DNA of 64,000 bases from Bugula neritina (GCA_964035545.1 OZ037772.1:9087150-9151149); one strand, 5' to 3'; positions 25,801 through 35,800 are shown, counted from the stretch's first letter. Notes: generated by a model not told the origin, from the sequence alone. A program made the numbers and translations.

Positions 25801-28800
25801 TACTACTCGTACAGTTTCCGCATGCTCCACCATACAGGTCAGCCAGGTGCTCCGGGACTGCTCCTCGTCTGGTGTGAGGGAGGACCCACATCCGCCTCCT
25901 GGATGGAGTGGTACTTCCCCACCAGCGCTCCGGCCGATAATCGGACAGGTTCCGTGAAGGGGTTGATGCACTACACGAGGAGCTCTTGCCGACAATCTAG
26001 CCGATTCAGGCTGTTCGCTAGTCGGATGGCTCCGTGCGTTCCCTCAACCATCCCCAGGCCGGCGATCCCCTTGCAGTTGACTCTGCAGCGGAGAGTCGCC
26101 TGGGATCTCCCCGAAACCGTGCAGTCCCGCACTACCTGGACTCCGCCCACCAAGGGCCTGCCAAACTTGTCAACACAGACAAGTTCCTTCCCAGCCATCA
26201 CCACCACTGACTTCTGGAAATCCATGTGACACTGGTGTTTCTCCAGAAAGGGCATTCCCAAGATGGCGTCCTCCTTCAGCTGGCTGACTATGAACGTCTC
26301 GTGAATTGCTTGATCACGGACGCGTCCAGGCAGTGAGATGACGCCGTAGAAAGGGATGCATGATCTGTCCGCCAACGTACCATGCGCACCTTCATACGGC
26401 TCGAGGCTCACCCGCTCTCGAGCACCAAGAGTGTCAAAGAGACGCCTACTCAGCAGGTTGGTAGTGCACCCAGTATCCAGTAGGAATGTGGCAGCTTTAC
26501 CCGAAATCTTTCCGGGCAAGAAGTAGCTGCTTCCGTATGGCTGGGTGCTCCTGGAGCGGTCAGTCTCTGGGGGAGACACAACTTGGGTTCGCACAGCGGG
26601 CCTCCTCTTCGTCTTAGAGACAACGGGGGTTTTCTGAGGTTGGGAGGGTAGCTTGGGGTACTCTTGCGAGTAAGCTGAATCCTCCTCCACAACCTCCTCG
26701 GGCAACCCCGCGAACCGGTTACGGAGTGGCCAGGCTGGAGGATCGGGTAGACCTTGCGGTCTTCGAGATCTCCGGTTTGCTTGCCACTCGATGTAGGTCG
26801 ACTCTGGAGAGGTCTCTTCTGTTGTCCTCCGAGTCCTATCCCGGACCGGATTGGCGTGGGGCCCACGGGTGGCGGAATTCACCGTGAGCCTCGAGTGTTT
26901 AAAGGCTTCTGTCCCTTAGGGCAGTGCCTTCTCACATGTCCTGGCATCCCGCACTCCCAACAGGTGGACAGAGGGGGGCGGACAGGGTCGTCCCGCGAGC
27001 GGGGAGCCCGCCTGTTCGTCTGGTTGCGCTGCAACTCCGTCACCATAGTCTGCAGGCCTTTCATCATGCTCATCAGCATGTTGAGCTGTGTCTGCTCAGG
27101 CGACGGAGTGGCTGCTGCTGCCACTTGTGGGCTTGGGGGTACCTCTTGTGTATCTCCGGCCACCTGGCGAGCTGCGTAGTTCGCCTTCCGTGGTTCTTCT
27201 ACTTGGAAGTAGGCCTTCCCCATCTCTAGTGCCTCTTCCAGGCTCTTGACCTTGGCGGCCAGCCAGTACCGCTGGAGGTCTGGGTGGTTCACGCTCTGGA
27301 AGAACGCGTTAAAAACGAGGCGCTTCCAATCTTCGCCAGTGGCGTGACCGAAAGCAGCCTGAGCCAGGCGCTCTACCTCGTTAGCGTGATCTTCCAGAGG
27401 TGTCCTTCGGTCTCTCCTCATCACTTGTAGCTGGTCTGACGCCTCTTCCGTGGTCAGACCGAACCGGGCCCTAAGAGCCCGCATGATGTGGGCTTCGTCG
27501 GGTCCCAGTGCGAAGTTCCTGGCCCGGCCTGTCAGACAGGCCCGGAGTTGGAGGACGCGCACCCGTACTGGCCATTCAGCGGCGGTGGCCACGTCCTCGA
27601 ACTCCTTGATGAATTGTTCCATGTCTCCATCTCCTCCGAAAGTCGGGGGCTAGAGGCGATACCTGTCACCAGGTGGTGCCTGTCCTTGCCCCCGCAATCC
27701 TTGGAGGGCTGTGACCAGCGCCTCAACAGTGAGGGCTGGTGGTGCTGCTGCCTCAGGGGCTGGGTCCCCTGGGGCCATCCTATTCCTCTCAGCAACTAGC
27801 TATTCGTAGAATCCCACCGCTGCCACCAATGTGATAGTTTTGTGGGTTATGAATGAAACTAGTGGTTTACATGCTTGTTATGAGAAACAAGGCGAGAAAT
27901 AAGGTAGAAGATAAGATAGCTTTATTGTAGTCCGAGTGATCCAATAGTCTGTATCCAGCGAGCTCCAGTAGTAGACTGAATCTACACTGAAACTCGCTGG
28001 CTTTTATATACATGCAGGACAAAGACATTCCTTTGTTTGCCGAGATCGGAGGCCCGAAATGCCGAATATCGGCACCTCGGGAATCTGAAATGCCGAATTT
28101 GGCATCTCGGCACTTCGGTATTCCGATATGCCGAGAATCGGCATATCGGTGTTTCGGAGGACCGAAGTGCCGATCTCGGCAACAAAGGACACACACACAC
28201 AACATAAATTTACCACAATATTTTAGTTTACTTTATTAAGGAATATACATGACTCAGTTTTCTTTAAAAGAAGCTAGCTCACTCTGTTATCAAACTCTAG
28301 ATGTAACTGATGTAGCTGGTGGACCCTCCAGCCAGATTGCTAAGACCTTGACCACAGAGAATGATGACAGTATCGAGCTAGACTTGGATTACTATCTGAC
28401 CAATGTCCCTTTGCCAGATTACCAGAGACAGCTAGACAGCATTGCTCAGAAGCTTAAACAGTAATTATATATATAAATATCTTTTACTAGAAACATTTTG
28501 AATCTTATGGTACCTATATACTTATATTATATAAACGTAAAGCAGTTAATCTAACAAAAGTTTAAAGATCTTCTGGGTCTAGGCCAAGAAAATTCGCATT
28601 TTAGTAAGTTTTCTTTTTGTATAAGATGCTCTTAAAATGTCTGTAATTTCCTAACCTAATTACTGTAGCGAAATCAATAATCACCTGACCATAAAAACTA
28701 AAAGGATGCTTTTCATTATTTTTCAAAACTCAATTTTATAATTTTGATTAGTAAGATTTCCTCAATGCAAGCACAACAAATTACTGTAGTGCAGACTTGT

Positions 28801-30322
28801 TTACCACACTTCTCTACCAGGAAAACAGTTGGTTAATAAAAAATAAATTATTTATGCTAATTTTTTTAACATAATTATAATTAAAAGGAACTTTTCTGGG
28901 TTTTAATTACTTTACCTTGATGTTTTTAGAGTGTGTAAGAAGTATGCTGTTGAACATTCTTCTACGGTAAAGGATCCCGATGACCCTAATCATGTGCTCT
29001 TACTGGGTGAAAATGTTGAGAATATTCCAGAAGAGGAGATAGTTTCAGTCACTAGTGGAACTTCTTTCACAGTCACAAGACAAACAACTGAAGACTTGCT
29101 ACTCACTGAAATGCTTTCTTTGACATTTGCACTGTCACTCGAAAAAAAGGAATGGGAAAACGAGCGTTGGGGTAGAAGTGAAGGGGCTTCTACTCAACTC
29201 TTGGTTCAGGCAAAAGAGAAAAGTAAAGAAAGGCCCAAACCAACCGGATCAGCATTTATTGTTGGCCCAGCTCACATGGTGCTGAGGAATGAAGCTGCTA
29301 GAACATTGTACGCTCAGGTCAACAAAAGCGCAGACGTTCGAATTGAGGTTGAAAGCAGAACAACTTGCAGCAGATATGCTATTCAAGTACGAGAAATGAA
29401 TGATGGGTTTGATTTGAAGCATCCTATTTTGTTCAGTTACCGGTACTGGTGCAGCACAGCGAATAATCCAAACTGCCGTTCTTGTAGACAGCTTGCTTCT
29501 AACCCTAGCCAAGCAGTCAGATTCTGTCAGCACATTTTACTCAATGACATTGTTTTCCTTCCTTTGAAAAAATCTACTGCCAGTGAACTTCATGAAAGAC
29601 TCCACCGTGAACTAAACCACAAGTTTGGGCCAATGGTTGATGTTAACACAACTGGACAGCTTGAGGCATTAAGCAAGAACGAGATGCCAATTGCAATTGG
29701 TGGGGCAGAAGGAAATCTCATTCCAATTATAAATGAACCAGATGAGCACAGCTTTGTGGGATATCATTTTCAGTTTACACTACGTTCCAGAGACCCTGCT
29801 ACAGGCTTCCTGCAGTTAGTATGAATTATGCTATTTAAATTCTTAGCCTGTTGAGAAATTTAAAACATTTGTTTATATTATAGTTTTATTTTTACGAAGT
29901 TAATAATCATCAATTAAGTTATGTTTGATTATGTAGTTAAATGAAAGCTCTGTAGCTGTAATCTAAACCATAGCCTGTACCAAAAAAGAAAACAGTGGAA
30001 TAGACAAAAGTGAGAATACAGCAGCCATATTTTTTTTAGATGTTCCTGTTTAAATATTCAGCAAATTAAAAAAAGCTGTGTAGAATTGATGACTTTTTTC
30101 TATTTCAGCACACTTGAAGCAGGTGACTGCGGAAAAATTCTTTTCTTCAAAGGAGGTCCCAAAAGTCAACCAGTTTACCACCCTTTAGGTGTGTTTATTG
30201 GCAAATCTAAAGCAGAAATCACCCGCCCTATTTACCAAGCTGTCATATTGAGTGCTGCCATTGAAGATGTGGGACGTGAATATAGACATCACGTCAGTGA
30301 CATTGAGATCTACAACCCTTGA
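10873..30322 (+). CDS. Tandem-kinase (pseudokinase-kinase) MAP3K-like protein, 5' partial
   Basis: Exons: 10873-11128, 11360-11540, 12473-12711, 13184-13252, 13555-13751, 15859-16102, 16980-17184, 19463-19695, 28301-28460, 28930-29814 and 30109-30322. All junctions keep phase and the total (2883 nt) is divisible by three: 960 residues. Domain 1 lacks its N-lobe (off-window) and has IIHRHLKGSN, LADFGKSKD, GTAYWMAPEV and ADIWSLG. The HRD Asp is His, so it is probably catalytically dead. A 23-residue linker exon follows. Domain 2 is complete: GKGSFGSV, VKVVK, KETKILEKLNH, LIHGDIKGSN, IGDFGVARL, GTVHWMAPEAL, ADIWSAG. HRD is HGD with Asp kept, so activity is plausible. Both resemble STE/MAP3K kinases of the MEKK type. 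The last three exons (about 420 residues) form a region I do not recognise, with Cys-rich NPNCRSCRQL and, near the end, LEAGDCGKILFF and HPLGVFIG. An AATAAA follows at about 30350. A gypsy element and MITE-like DNA lie in its introns. Confidence 0.82.
11541..12472 (+). other. Intron between kinase-1 exons
   Basis: GT-AG intron splitting the codon of the Trp in ADIW/SLG. It is AT-rich with a short GT-rich run at 12045-12070 and has no other recognised content. The equivalent intron position is shared by the second kinase domain (17185-19462). Confidence 0.7.
13752..15858 (+). other. Intron within kinase 2, holding a foldback repeat
   Basis: GT-AG, phase 0, between the N-lobe and the helix-C exon. 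It holds the foldback element at 14302-14440 and, at about 14650-15540, less AT-rich sequence with short open frames that may be an old transposon remnant I cannot identify. Confidence 0.6.
14302..14440. repeat. Foldback (hairpin) repeat, family member 1
   Basis: The sequence starts GGTTCTATA and ends TATAGAACC. The arms pair over most of their length: TGCAGTAGTTTG on the left pairs with CAAACTACTGCA on the right. Related copies are at about 35803-35941 and 51895-52017, which share CAGTCACCTCyAACTyGG and GAGCTGCTTATAG. Confidence 0.75.
16103..16979 (+). other. Intron within kinase 2
   Basis: GT-AG intron splitting the Gly codon of the K-G-S-N motif, at the same place as the intron 11129-11359 in kinase 1. 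AT-rich, nothing else recognised. Confidence 0.65.
17185..19462 (+). other. Long intron within kinase 2
   Basis: GT-AG, splitting the Trp codon of ADIW. AT-rich with several short open frames of no recognisable family on either strand. I see no mobile element with clear ends. Confidence 0.6.
20376..20763 (-). repeat. 3' LTR of the gypsy element
   Basis: Equal in length to the other LTR, with eight substitutions and no indel that I see. It is preceded on the plus strand by ATAT and ends TTTACCACA. Confidence 0.92.
20764..20773 (-). other. Polypurine tract
   Basis: Read on the minus strand, ATGGGGGGTG abuts the 3' LTR, as expected for the plus-strand primer. It is short and carries two pyrimidines, so it is weak. 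Confidence 0.55.
21045..22757 (-). pseudogene. gypsy extra 3' ORF with zinc fingers and coiled coil
   Basis: This frame overlaps the end of the integrase frame by 23 bases and runs to TGA/TAA-free 21540, where there is one TAG; the same frame then continues to 21045. It begins with SQRSRRPPRYLADYAEGHLE, an integrase-tail-like motif, so a frame break may have detached it from pol. A long acidic, Ser/Pro-rich middle follows. Near the end are a classical C2H2 finger (CHQCKRKF ... LRVHAPQH, spacing 2-12-3) and a second C/H set (CPCGEF, stop, RHQRIAHCH) interrupted by the TAG. The C-terminus has Leu heptads (AQLAEEVQHLRRRLRRYEEE). It has no signal peptide or membrane span, so I see no envelope gene. 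A role in nuclear or nucleic-acid binding is only inferred. Confidence 0.7.
22735..24169 (-). pseudogene. gypsy integrase (frame-broken)
   Basis: Downstream of the TGA at 24170 the same frame gives the zinc-binding HHCC region (THKQAHSG, CEVCQASKHGRP) and then PWQVVAVDLVG. A deletion near 23760, relative to the fragment at 813-1583, breaks the frame. A second frame gives LTDHFTRWADALAIP, IHTDQGAQFQSQL and YHPQGNGVVERNN, with the D-D-E residues present. Another break near 23450 leads to RAYRSTPHSATQETPNFLML. The C-terminal domain (YQVGDWVWMVSYRRRRGQ, LQSKFVGPYCVVEVLPNHTY) ends at 22735. No chromodomain is evident. Confidence 0.85.
24170..25891 (-). pseudogene. gypsy reverse transcriptase and RNase H
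   Basis: An open frame of 573 codons. RT motifs in order: VKKKDGSWRFCVDYRRLN, YPLSRIDKSLDAL, FSTLDLLSGYWQVPL, LPFGLTSAPATFQ, the catalytic YLDDVIV, and LGHVAGRDGV. RNase H follows with ILDTDASDHSVGAVLSQ, ACKTL-type YYSKTLAAAEKNYCTTRKELLA, and LRTDHASLIWL. A His-rich linker precedes a TGA at 24170. The integrase zinc-binding region continues in the same frame beyond that stop. Length and order are normal for gypsy pol. Confidence 0.9.
25971..26915 (-). pseudogene. gypsy protease domain (5' part of pol)
   Basis: The frame is in -1 register relative to gag. After a basic, Pro/Ser-rich linker it carries LLDTGCTTNLLSRRLF, with the D-T-G active site of a retroviral-type aspartic protease, and later AILGMPFLEKHQCHMDF, the conserved ILGMxFL segment after the flap. 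It ends at an in-frame TAG (25971), beyond which the same frame continues for about 25 codons before a frame break leads into the reverse transcriptase. Confidence 0.85.
26879..27778 (-). pseudogene. gypsy gag (one in-frame stop)
   Basis: Starting at the ATG at 27778, the frame runs through one TAG (27650-27652) to a TGA at 26879. After the stop it begins PPTFGGDGDMEQFIKEFE, a typical gag entry motif. The middle region (FALGPDEAHIMRALRARFGL, then NHPDLQRYWLAAKVKSLEEA) fits the capsid helices of gypsy Gag. The C-terminal CWECGMPGHVRRHC is a CCHC zinc knuckle for RNA binding. Without the stop, Gag would be about 299 residues, which is usual. The downstream pol frame overlaps its end by 37 bases. 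Confidence 0.85.
26897..26903 (-). promoter_or_regulatory. Likely -1 ribosomal frameshift heptamer
   Basis: On the minus strand the gag frame reads CCT TTA AAC, containing the heptamer T TTA AAC. Slipping by -1 enters the open pol frame, which is open from just after a TAA at 26916-26918 to beyond the gag stop. The heptamer lies within this 37-base overlap. Confidence 0.65.
27811..27828 (-). other. Primer binding site, tRNA-Leu
   Basis: One base inside the 5' LTR. The plus strand reads ATCCCACCGCTGCCACCA, which equals the 3' end of an animal tRNA-Leu (AAG type) plus CCA; the two bases before it (GA) also fit the tRNA. Confidence 0.8.
27830..28217 (-). repeat. 5' LTR of the gypsy element
   Basis: On the minus strand a TATATAAAAG box lies at about 28003-28011 and an AATAAA signal at 27921-27926, the expected U3 and R/U5 signals. 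The part at 28040-28190 is a dense set of TGCCGA/TCGGCA inverted words with outer arms GCCGAGATCGG and CCGATCTCGGC. Confidence 0.92.
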
Positions 30323-31328
30323 TTCATCACATTGATATCTACATTCTTAAATAAATTACATTTAGCTATACAACTCTTGATTATCTATGCAGACAGGTAT
30401 ATGCAATAAGTATTAACTGTAGCAGCTATAATGACACTTGTTACATTTTCTCTGCTTAACATTAAACACCAGATATATTTTATAGTATGTGCTAACAATG
30501 AAAATATAAAAAAAGATATTAATAATGTGGTTTTTGAGTACTTTTAAAAAACTTCTGGACTATTTTTAAATTTTGAATTTTTTTTTAATTGCCAAATTTT
30601 AGAATTAATTGGTGTTTTTAAAGATTACTAATTTTCTCTTTTATGTTATATGGTATTTTTGTGTATCTTTTTGAACGCATAAATTGAAAAAGTTTTACTA
30701 GGTACTTAATAAATGTTGAGTTGAGAGGCTGGAAAGAATTGCCAAAATTACTCTTGCAGATTATTTGGGAAAATATTTGTCAATATATTCTGTATTTAAC
30801 TTGGAAGCTATGAAGAATGATTTTAATCATATACTATAATTCTGAAGCTCAACCCTAGTTTCAATTCTTGACTTTTTTGATGTTGTAAATTAAAAACTAA
30901 ACATATATATATATTGGGAGGTACTATATTTTGATTGATACTTTAATACAAGTTAATAATTTAAAGCTTTGTAATTTTGGTCTCGGTGAATTGAAATCTT
31001 TCCCAAATAGCAACTTTAAATGTCTAATTATTTGAAAATCAGCCATAAATATAAAATAGGCAATAAAAAAAGTAAAAGAAAATGGAAAAATTTAGAGTGA
31101 CATTATATAGACTTAGATGTGAAGACAAATGACATGAGATTGAATAAGTTTTGAGTTTCACTCAGGCAAAGACAGAGACTTGATTCAGAAACTAGAGAAA
31201 TCAATCGAATGAGTATATTGATTACAAAGGGACACTTATATATGAGCATTGCTATGTAACGCCATGAACAGCTCAGCTGGTGCCTATAATAATAAATTGT
31301 ACTGCAACATCTACAAGTTGTACACATA
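30323..31328. other. Spacer downstream of the kinase gene
   Basis: It contains the AATAAA signal of the kinase gene at about 30350 and is otherwise AT-rich. No exon is recognised. Confidence 0.55.
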
Positions 31329-31750
31329 ATAGACCCTTTTCAAAGGTCCCCAATGTCCCCCTTACAATTAAGAGTTGTGTCCTTTCAAAATGAAAATGTT
31401 GAACAAAATAGACTTGAACTCATTCTCGTGGATTTGGTTGCTGAGCAATGCTGAAGTGCTACTCCAGCCTCGCTCAGTAACCAAAACCACAAAAATGCTT
31501 TCAAGTTTATTTTCTTTAAAATTATCCATGAAGAAATATTTTAAAATATTTTTTTGACTGCTAATATATTTTGTGCTTATAATATCAAAATATTTATCTC
31601 CTAAAAAAACAATTCTATAGCATAATTATAATTTTAAATAGCAGTCAAACTTTAATTTTTTAATGAGTTTGCTCTTTATACAAAGGTTCAACATTTCATT
31701 TTGAGAAGACACAACTCTTAATTGTAAGGGGACTTTTGAAAAGGGTTTAC
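31329..31750. mobile_element. MITE with ~65-bp inverted ends, TA-flanked
   Basis: The left end reads AGACCCTTTTCAAAGGTCCC and then CTTACAATTAAGAGTTGTGTC. The right end is its reverse complement with a few changes (GTTGTGTC and AATTGTAAGGGGA). TA dinucleotides lie outside both ends (31327 and 31751). The left arm has a 5-bp insertion (AATGT). Tc1/mariner-type mobilisation is inferred from the TA only. Confidence 0.7.
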
Positions 31751-32094
31751 TATATTGTTAAAGTCAAAGTATTTTGCTTTTAAAGTTTAAAAACTGGTGA
31801 CACAAAATTTGATAATAAATATTTATGGAAACTAAAACACCGAAAAAGAAAGTTGACTGCTATAATTGTAATTAAGCTTGTTTTAAATGTGTTACAGCTA
31901 AATTCTTCAACATATTTTTGCATATTTTAAATTGCTAAAGAACATTATTACTCTGCAAACATATAATACAATTATAAATTTCAACATTACTATAATGATT
32001 AAATAGTTTACTATGTCTTCTCAATTTTTCTCAGTATTACGATGCAACAACAGTGTGACAAATATTACTCAATATGTCAGCAGGTAATAAAATA

Positions 32095-32345
32095 TATCAC
32101 TGTGTCAATTTATCAATGTGTCAGACTATAATTGCGTCAGTCTATCAATGTGTCAGTCTATTAATGTGTCAGTCTACTAATGTGTCAGACTATCACTGTG
32201 TCAGACTATCACTGTGTCAGTCTATCAATGTGTTAGTATATCAATGTGTCAGACTATCAATGTGTCAGACTATCAATGTGTCAGTCTATCAATGTGCCAG
32301 TTTATCAGTGTGTCAGTCTATCAATGCGTCAGTCTATTAATGTGT
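32095..32345 (+). repeat. Minisatellite, ~18-bp unit (TCTATCAATGTGTCAG)
   Basis: About 14 degenerate copies of TCTATCAATGTGTCAGTC and variants (ACTATCACTGTGTCAG). The core TGTGTCAG recurs in the unrelated-looking 15-bp minisatellite at 47566-48240. Confidence 0.85.
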
Positions 32346-32868
32346 CAGCATTTAATAAAGTTTTTTAAAGTTCTCGCAGATAGTTGAAATGTTCTAATAC
32401 GGTGACAATAATCAAAACTTTGTCAGAGAAATTATCCAGCTTACAAATAAGTACAAATAGAAATGCTCTCAATCGGTCAACCTAAAAGGAGCAACACTGC
32501 TAAATAAGTCAGCATACTGTCGGATGCGTATAATCAGTGTTAACATGTCTCCTGACTCTTAAAATTGTACTTTATCTAAAAAGTTGACGTGTCCATCTGA
32601 AGATACTGTAAATATGTTAAAAACTATTAACAAACCAAAACAGCAATTTATGAAAAAATTTAAAATGTTTTAATTTTTTGAACACTTTTTGGCAAAAATT
32701 ACACACATCTGATTAGTAAAAAATTAAAATGAGTCCCACGTACATGTAGGATCTATTTCCAAATGGTTCAAGTAAAGATAATGTTTATATTATTGCATAA
32801 TTTTTCTTGTTTCTGCCAGAATTGATCTATAATTAACTAATCTTTATACTTCTCAACTCAATTTATAG

Positions 32869-35800
32869 GTGGCAGCACCAAGGAAGAAGATTCATCTCTA
32901 AGTCTACTTTGAATAGAACTCCATTTCCTGCCAACATATCAGAGTTGGTATCAGTGACGGACTTTAAAACTCATCTCAACATAGCTAAGCGGAAAGAAGA
33001 TGCAACTTCAAGAGAGCATTTAAAATATTATATGCCCGAATTTAAGTGAGTTTTTGCAAGGTTTTTTTTATCAAAATCTAAAATTCACTGTTTCTAATAA
33101 CGTGTATAGCATCAGAAAAAGAATTGATATAGATCAGGAAATAAGTGGTTACTATGAATGTGCTGTCTATCATTGAGTAGGCCCTAAATGCCTACATCGT
33201 TGAATGTTATTTTTTCTCTACATGTGCTGAATATGCTATTCTTAATATGTATAAAAGTACATTATGAATCATAACCCATGAGCTTTTAGTTTGTTTTAGT
33301 ACAATAGACAATAAAAATTTTATATCTTTTTAAATTTTCAAAATTAGATGCAATTAAATATTTAGTTTTATCTGGCCACCTCTGGAATTATTTCAGTAGC
33401 CTAAACAAAGACCTTTGATTAAAAAAGAACTGTGGTTATACTTCATGCATGCTATAATATGATGTATCTAATATGTTGACATATGAATGATTATAATAAA
33501 ATTCAACATTTTATTTTTAGAGCGTCAGCAACTGTAACCATCAAACCAGATACAATAGGAGAAAATGATGAATGGGAGATCGGGTGGATTACAGGTTGCA
33601 AAAGCTTTGAACACAACTATTTATTTAACTCTTATGAAGCCTTTGGAAAATGGTACATACCAGCATTGCTTTTAGGTTTGTGTCTGCTTACACACCGCAT
33701 TTCTATCACTCATAAGATAAGAATCTAAGACAGATTGCATGGAGTCTAAGATAATTTTTTTTTTAATTTTTGCTTTGTGGTAATTATTAGTATTGAGCTA
33801 TAACTGTAATAGTTTCAGTTCAGTGGCTAAAACTATTAACAAAATTCAATATAAGTACTATAAGTTAATAACTCTCACTCAACTCACTCAAGCAAGTTTA
33901 TAGTAAGCTATCCCTGTGAGAAACTCCTGATGGAAAGGGTTCTTGATTGTACGGCTAAGGACTTGTTTAGATGAGGCACAGGAGCAATTATGACTGGGTG
34001 CTTTTCCTAACATCAACAATGGCCTTTACCGGGGTTTGAACCCATGACTTCATGTTCTCAAAGCAAACACTTTAACCCCTAAACCACGGCTGCTCTCTAT
34101 AAGTACTAGTTAATAGTTGGTAAAAAAATGAAACATTATATATATTAGTATTTACATCACCAGCAATACAGTAATGTAGTAATGTGACATTTTATTCTGT
34201 CCTCACTTGCAATTAGGACACCTGGTGGAGATTGCTTTTAGACAGATCTCTGCTTGGAACACAAAAGCCTACCTGACATTATCAGTAGTTAAGAGTTAAA
34301 TCTAGAACTTTGTACTTTAACATTACACCTGTCCCTAATACTAATATGGCGACATTTGCATATGCAACAGATTTGAGAAAATAACATTTGATAAATATAA
34401 ATTGAAAGCTTTTACCAATATCTAACCTATATAATTATATCTACAAATATTTAGAATAACAGATGGATTAGCATTTATTATGTATACATACAAAAATGAA
34501 GTCTATTACATTTAAGATACATTATATGAAGTTTAATTTTTATGTAGCAAGATGGATACAGTATTTAATATGAAATATCAGATATATTAGTTTCAAAACA
34601 TACATTCAATTTAATATTTTACATACTATGTCAATTTAATTTCATTTAGGAGGTCATTAAACATTGAACAAATCCCGTTTCAAGTATACCAGACCTTGAA
34701 AAATAATATATATTCTATACTATAATTTATATAACATAGTTTTCTATTCTATTTTTAGAAGAAACAGACATGATTCATGTGTTTCATGATGGGAAAGGGC
34801 CTTGGCATAAAGTTTCCAAGGACTCGGTAAGTTTTTCATCTCAGAATACTGAGAGATGTTCATTTTCAGCTTTCTCCAAACTAAGTAAAATAACTTACAA
34901 CCGTATTATAGTGATGGGTTTACTCAGTGGTCCCCGTGGTGTAATGGTCACCACACTTGCTTGCAAGCCAGAGGTCTCGGGTTCGATTCCCAGTGGAGGC
35001 AAAATTATTTTTCACTTATAAATGAGTTTTTTTACTAAGTAAGATAAAACTATGTACATTATTTGCAATTAAGCCTGCCAGAAAAAGCATTAATTATGAA
35101 CCAAAAGTGAGTACGTATCAACTTTGCAAGACTGAGATCCCTTTACTTTGCCATCTAAATATTGTACAATCAGAGATTCATGGCAATGAAAATGGGCTTT
35201 TTAATTAGACTCACGACTTCTTTTCTATTAGGCTACAAAGAAGCAAATATGGCTGAAGGAACTTTTATCATTATCACGGGCTTTTACTGAAATTAGAACC
35301 CCTGACCTTGTGCTTACCAAACCCAACTCACTTTCAAGTCAGAAGCCTGTTTAATCTAATACTAAACTAGTACTAATACTAACACTAAACTAGTACTAAT
35401 ACTAATACTAAACTAGTACTAATACTAATACTAAACTAGTACTAATACTAATACTAAACTAGTACTAATACTAATACCAAATTAGTACTAATACTAATAC
35501 TAAACTAGTACTAATACTAATACTAAACTAGTACTAATACTAATACTAAACTAGTACTAATACTAATACTAAATTAGTACTAATACTTATACTAAACATG
35601 ACAATTTTACAGTTAGTGAGGTTCAATTCTCAATCAAATAAGGAAAAGGAGATCAGTACGAACTTGAAGCTCTCCAGTCAAGCCATTATGCAATGCAAAT
35701 GGCACACCCCAGCAGACCCGAGATATGCCATTAGCCAACTCAACTTTGTCTCAGGATTAGAACAATTCTCAACTTGGCTGGTGCTCAAATCCTGCCCCTC

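Larger units (their letters stand above)
20376..28217 (-). mobile_element. Complete Ty3/gypsy LTR retrotransposon in a host intron
   Basis: Two 388-bp LTRs (20376-20763 and 27830-28217), both TG...CA, flank gag, protease, reverse transcriptase, RNase H, integrase and a further 3' ORF, all on the minus strand. The four bases ATAT precede the left LTR (20372-20375) and follow the right LTR (28218-28221), a 4-bp target duplication. I count eight mismatches between the LTRs (about 2%). The order PR-RT-RH-IN is that of the Ty3/gypsy group. Coding frames carry stops at 27650-27652 (TAG), 25971 (TAG), 24170 (TGA) and 21540 (TAG), and frame breaks near 25895, 23760 and 23450. This copy is therefore inactive, or the sequence has errors. 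It lies in the intron 19696-28300 of the tandem-kinase gene, in antisense orientation. Confidence 0.93.

Noticed and set aside
32042-32087. Candidate first exon of cluster gene 1 (ATG followed by CAG/GTAATA)
   Set aside because: It ends in phase 0 while the acceptor at 32869 needs phase 2. It fits only a weaker acceptor at about 32881, and genes 2 and 4 both use phase 2 at this point.
32074-32345. Regularly spaced short repeats suggesting a CRISPR-like array
   Set aside because: The units are contiguous with no unique spacers and the DNA is eukaryotic; it is a minisatellite.
34929-35003. A possible tRNA gene
   Set aside because: A and B boxes are present but the stems have mismatches and eight or more relatives with bodies and tails occur nearby, so it is a SINE head.
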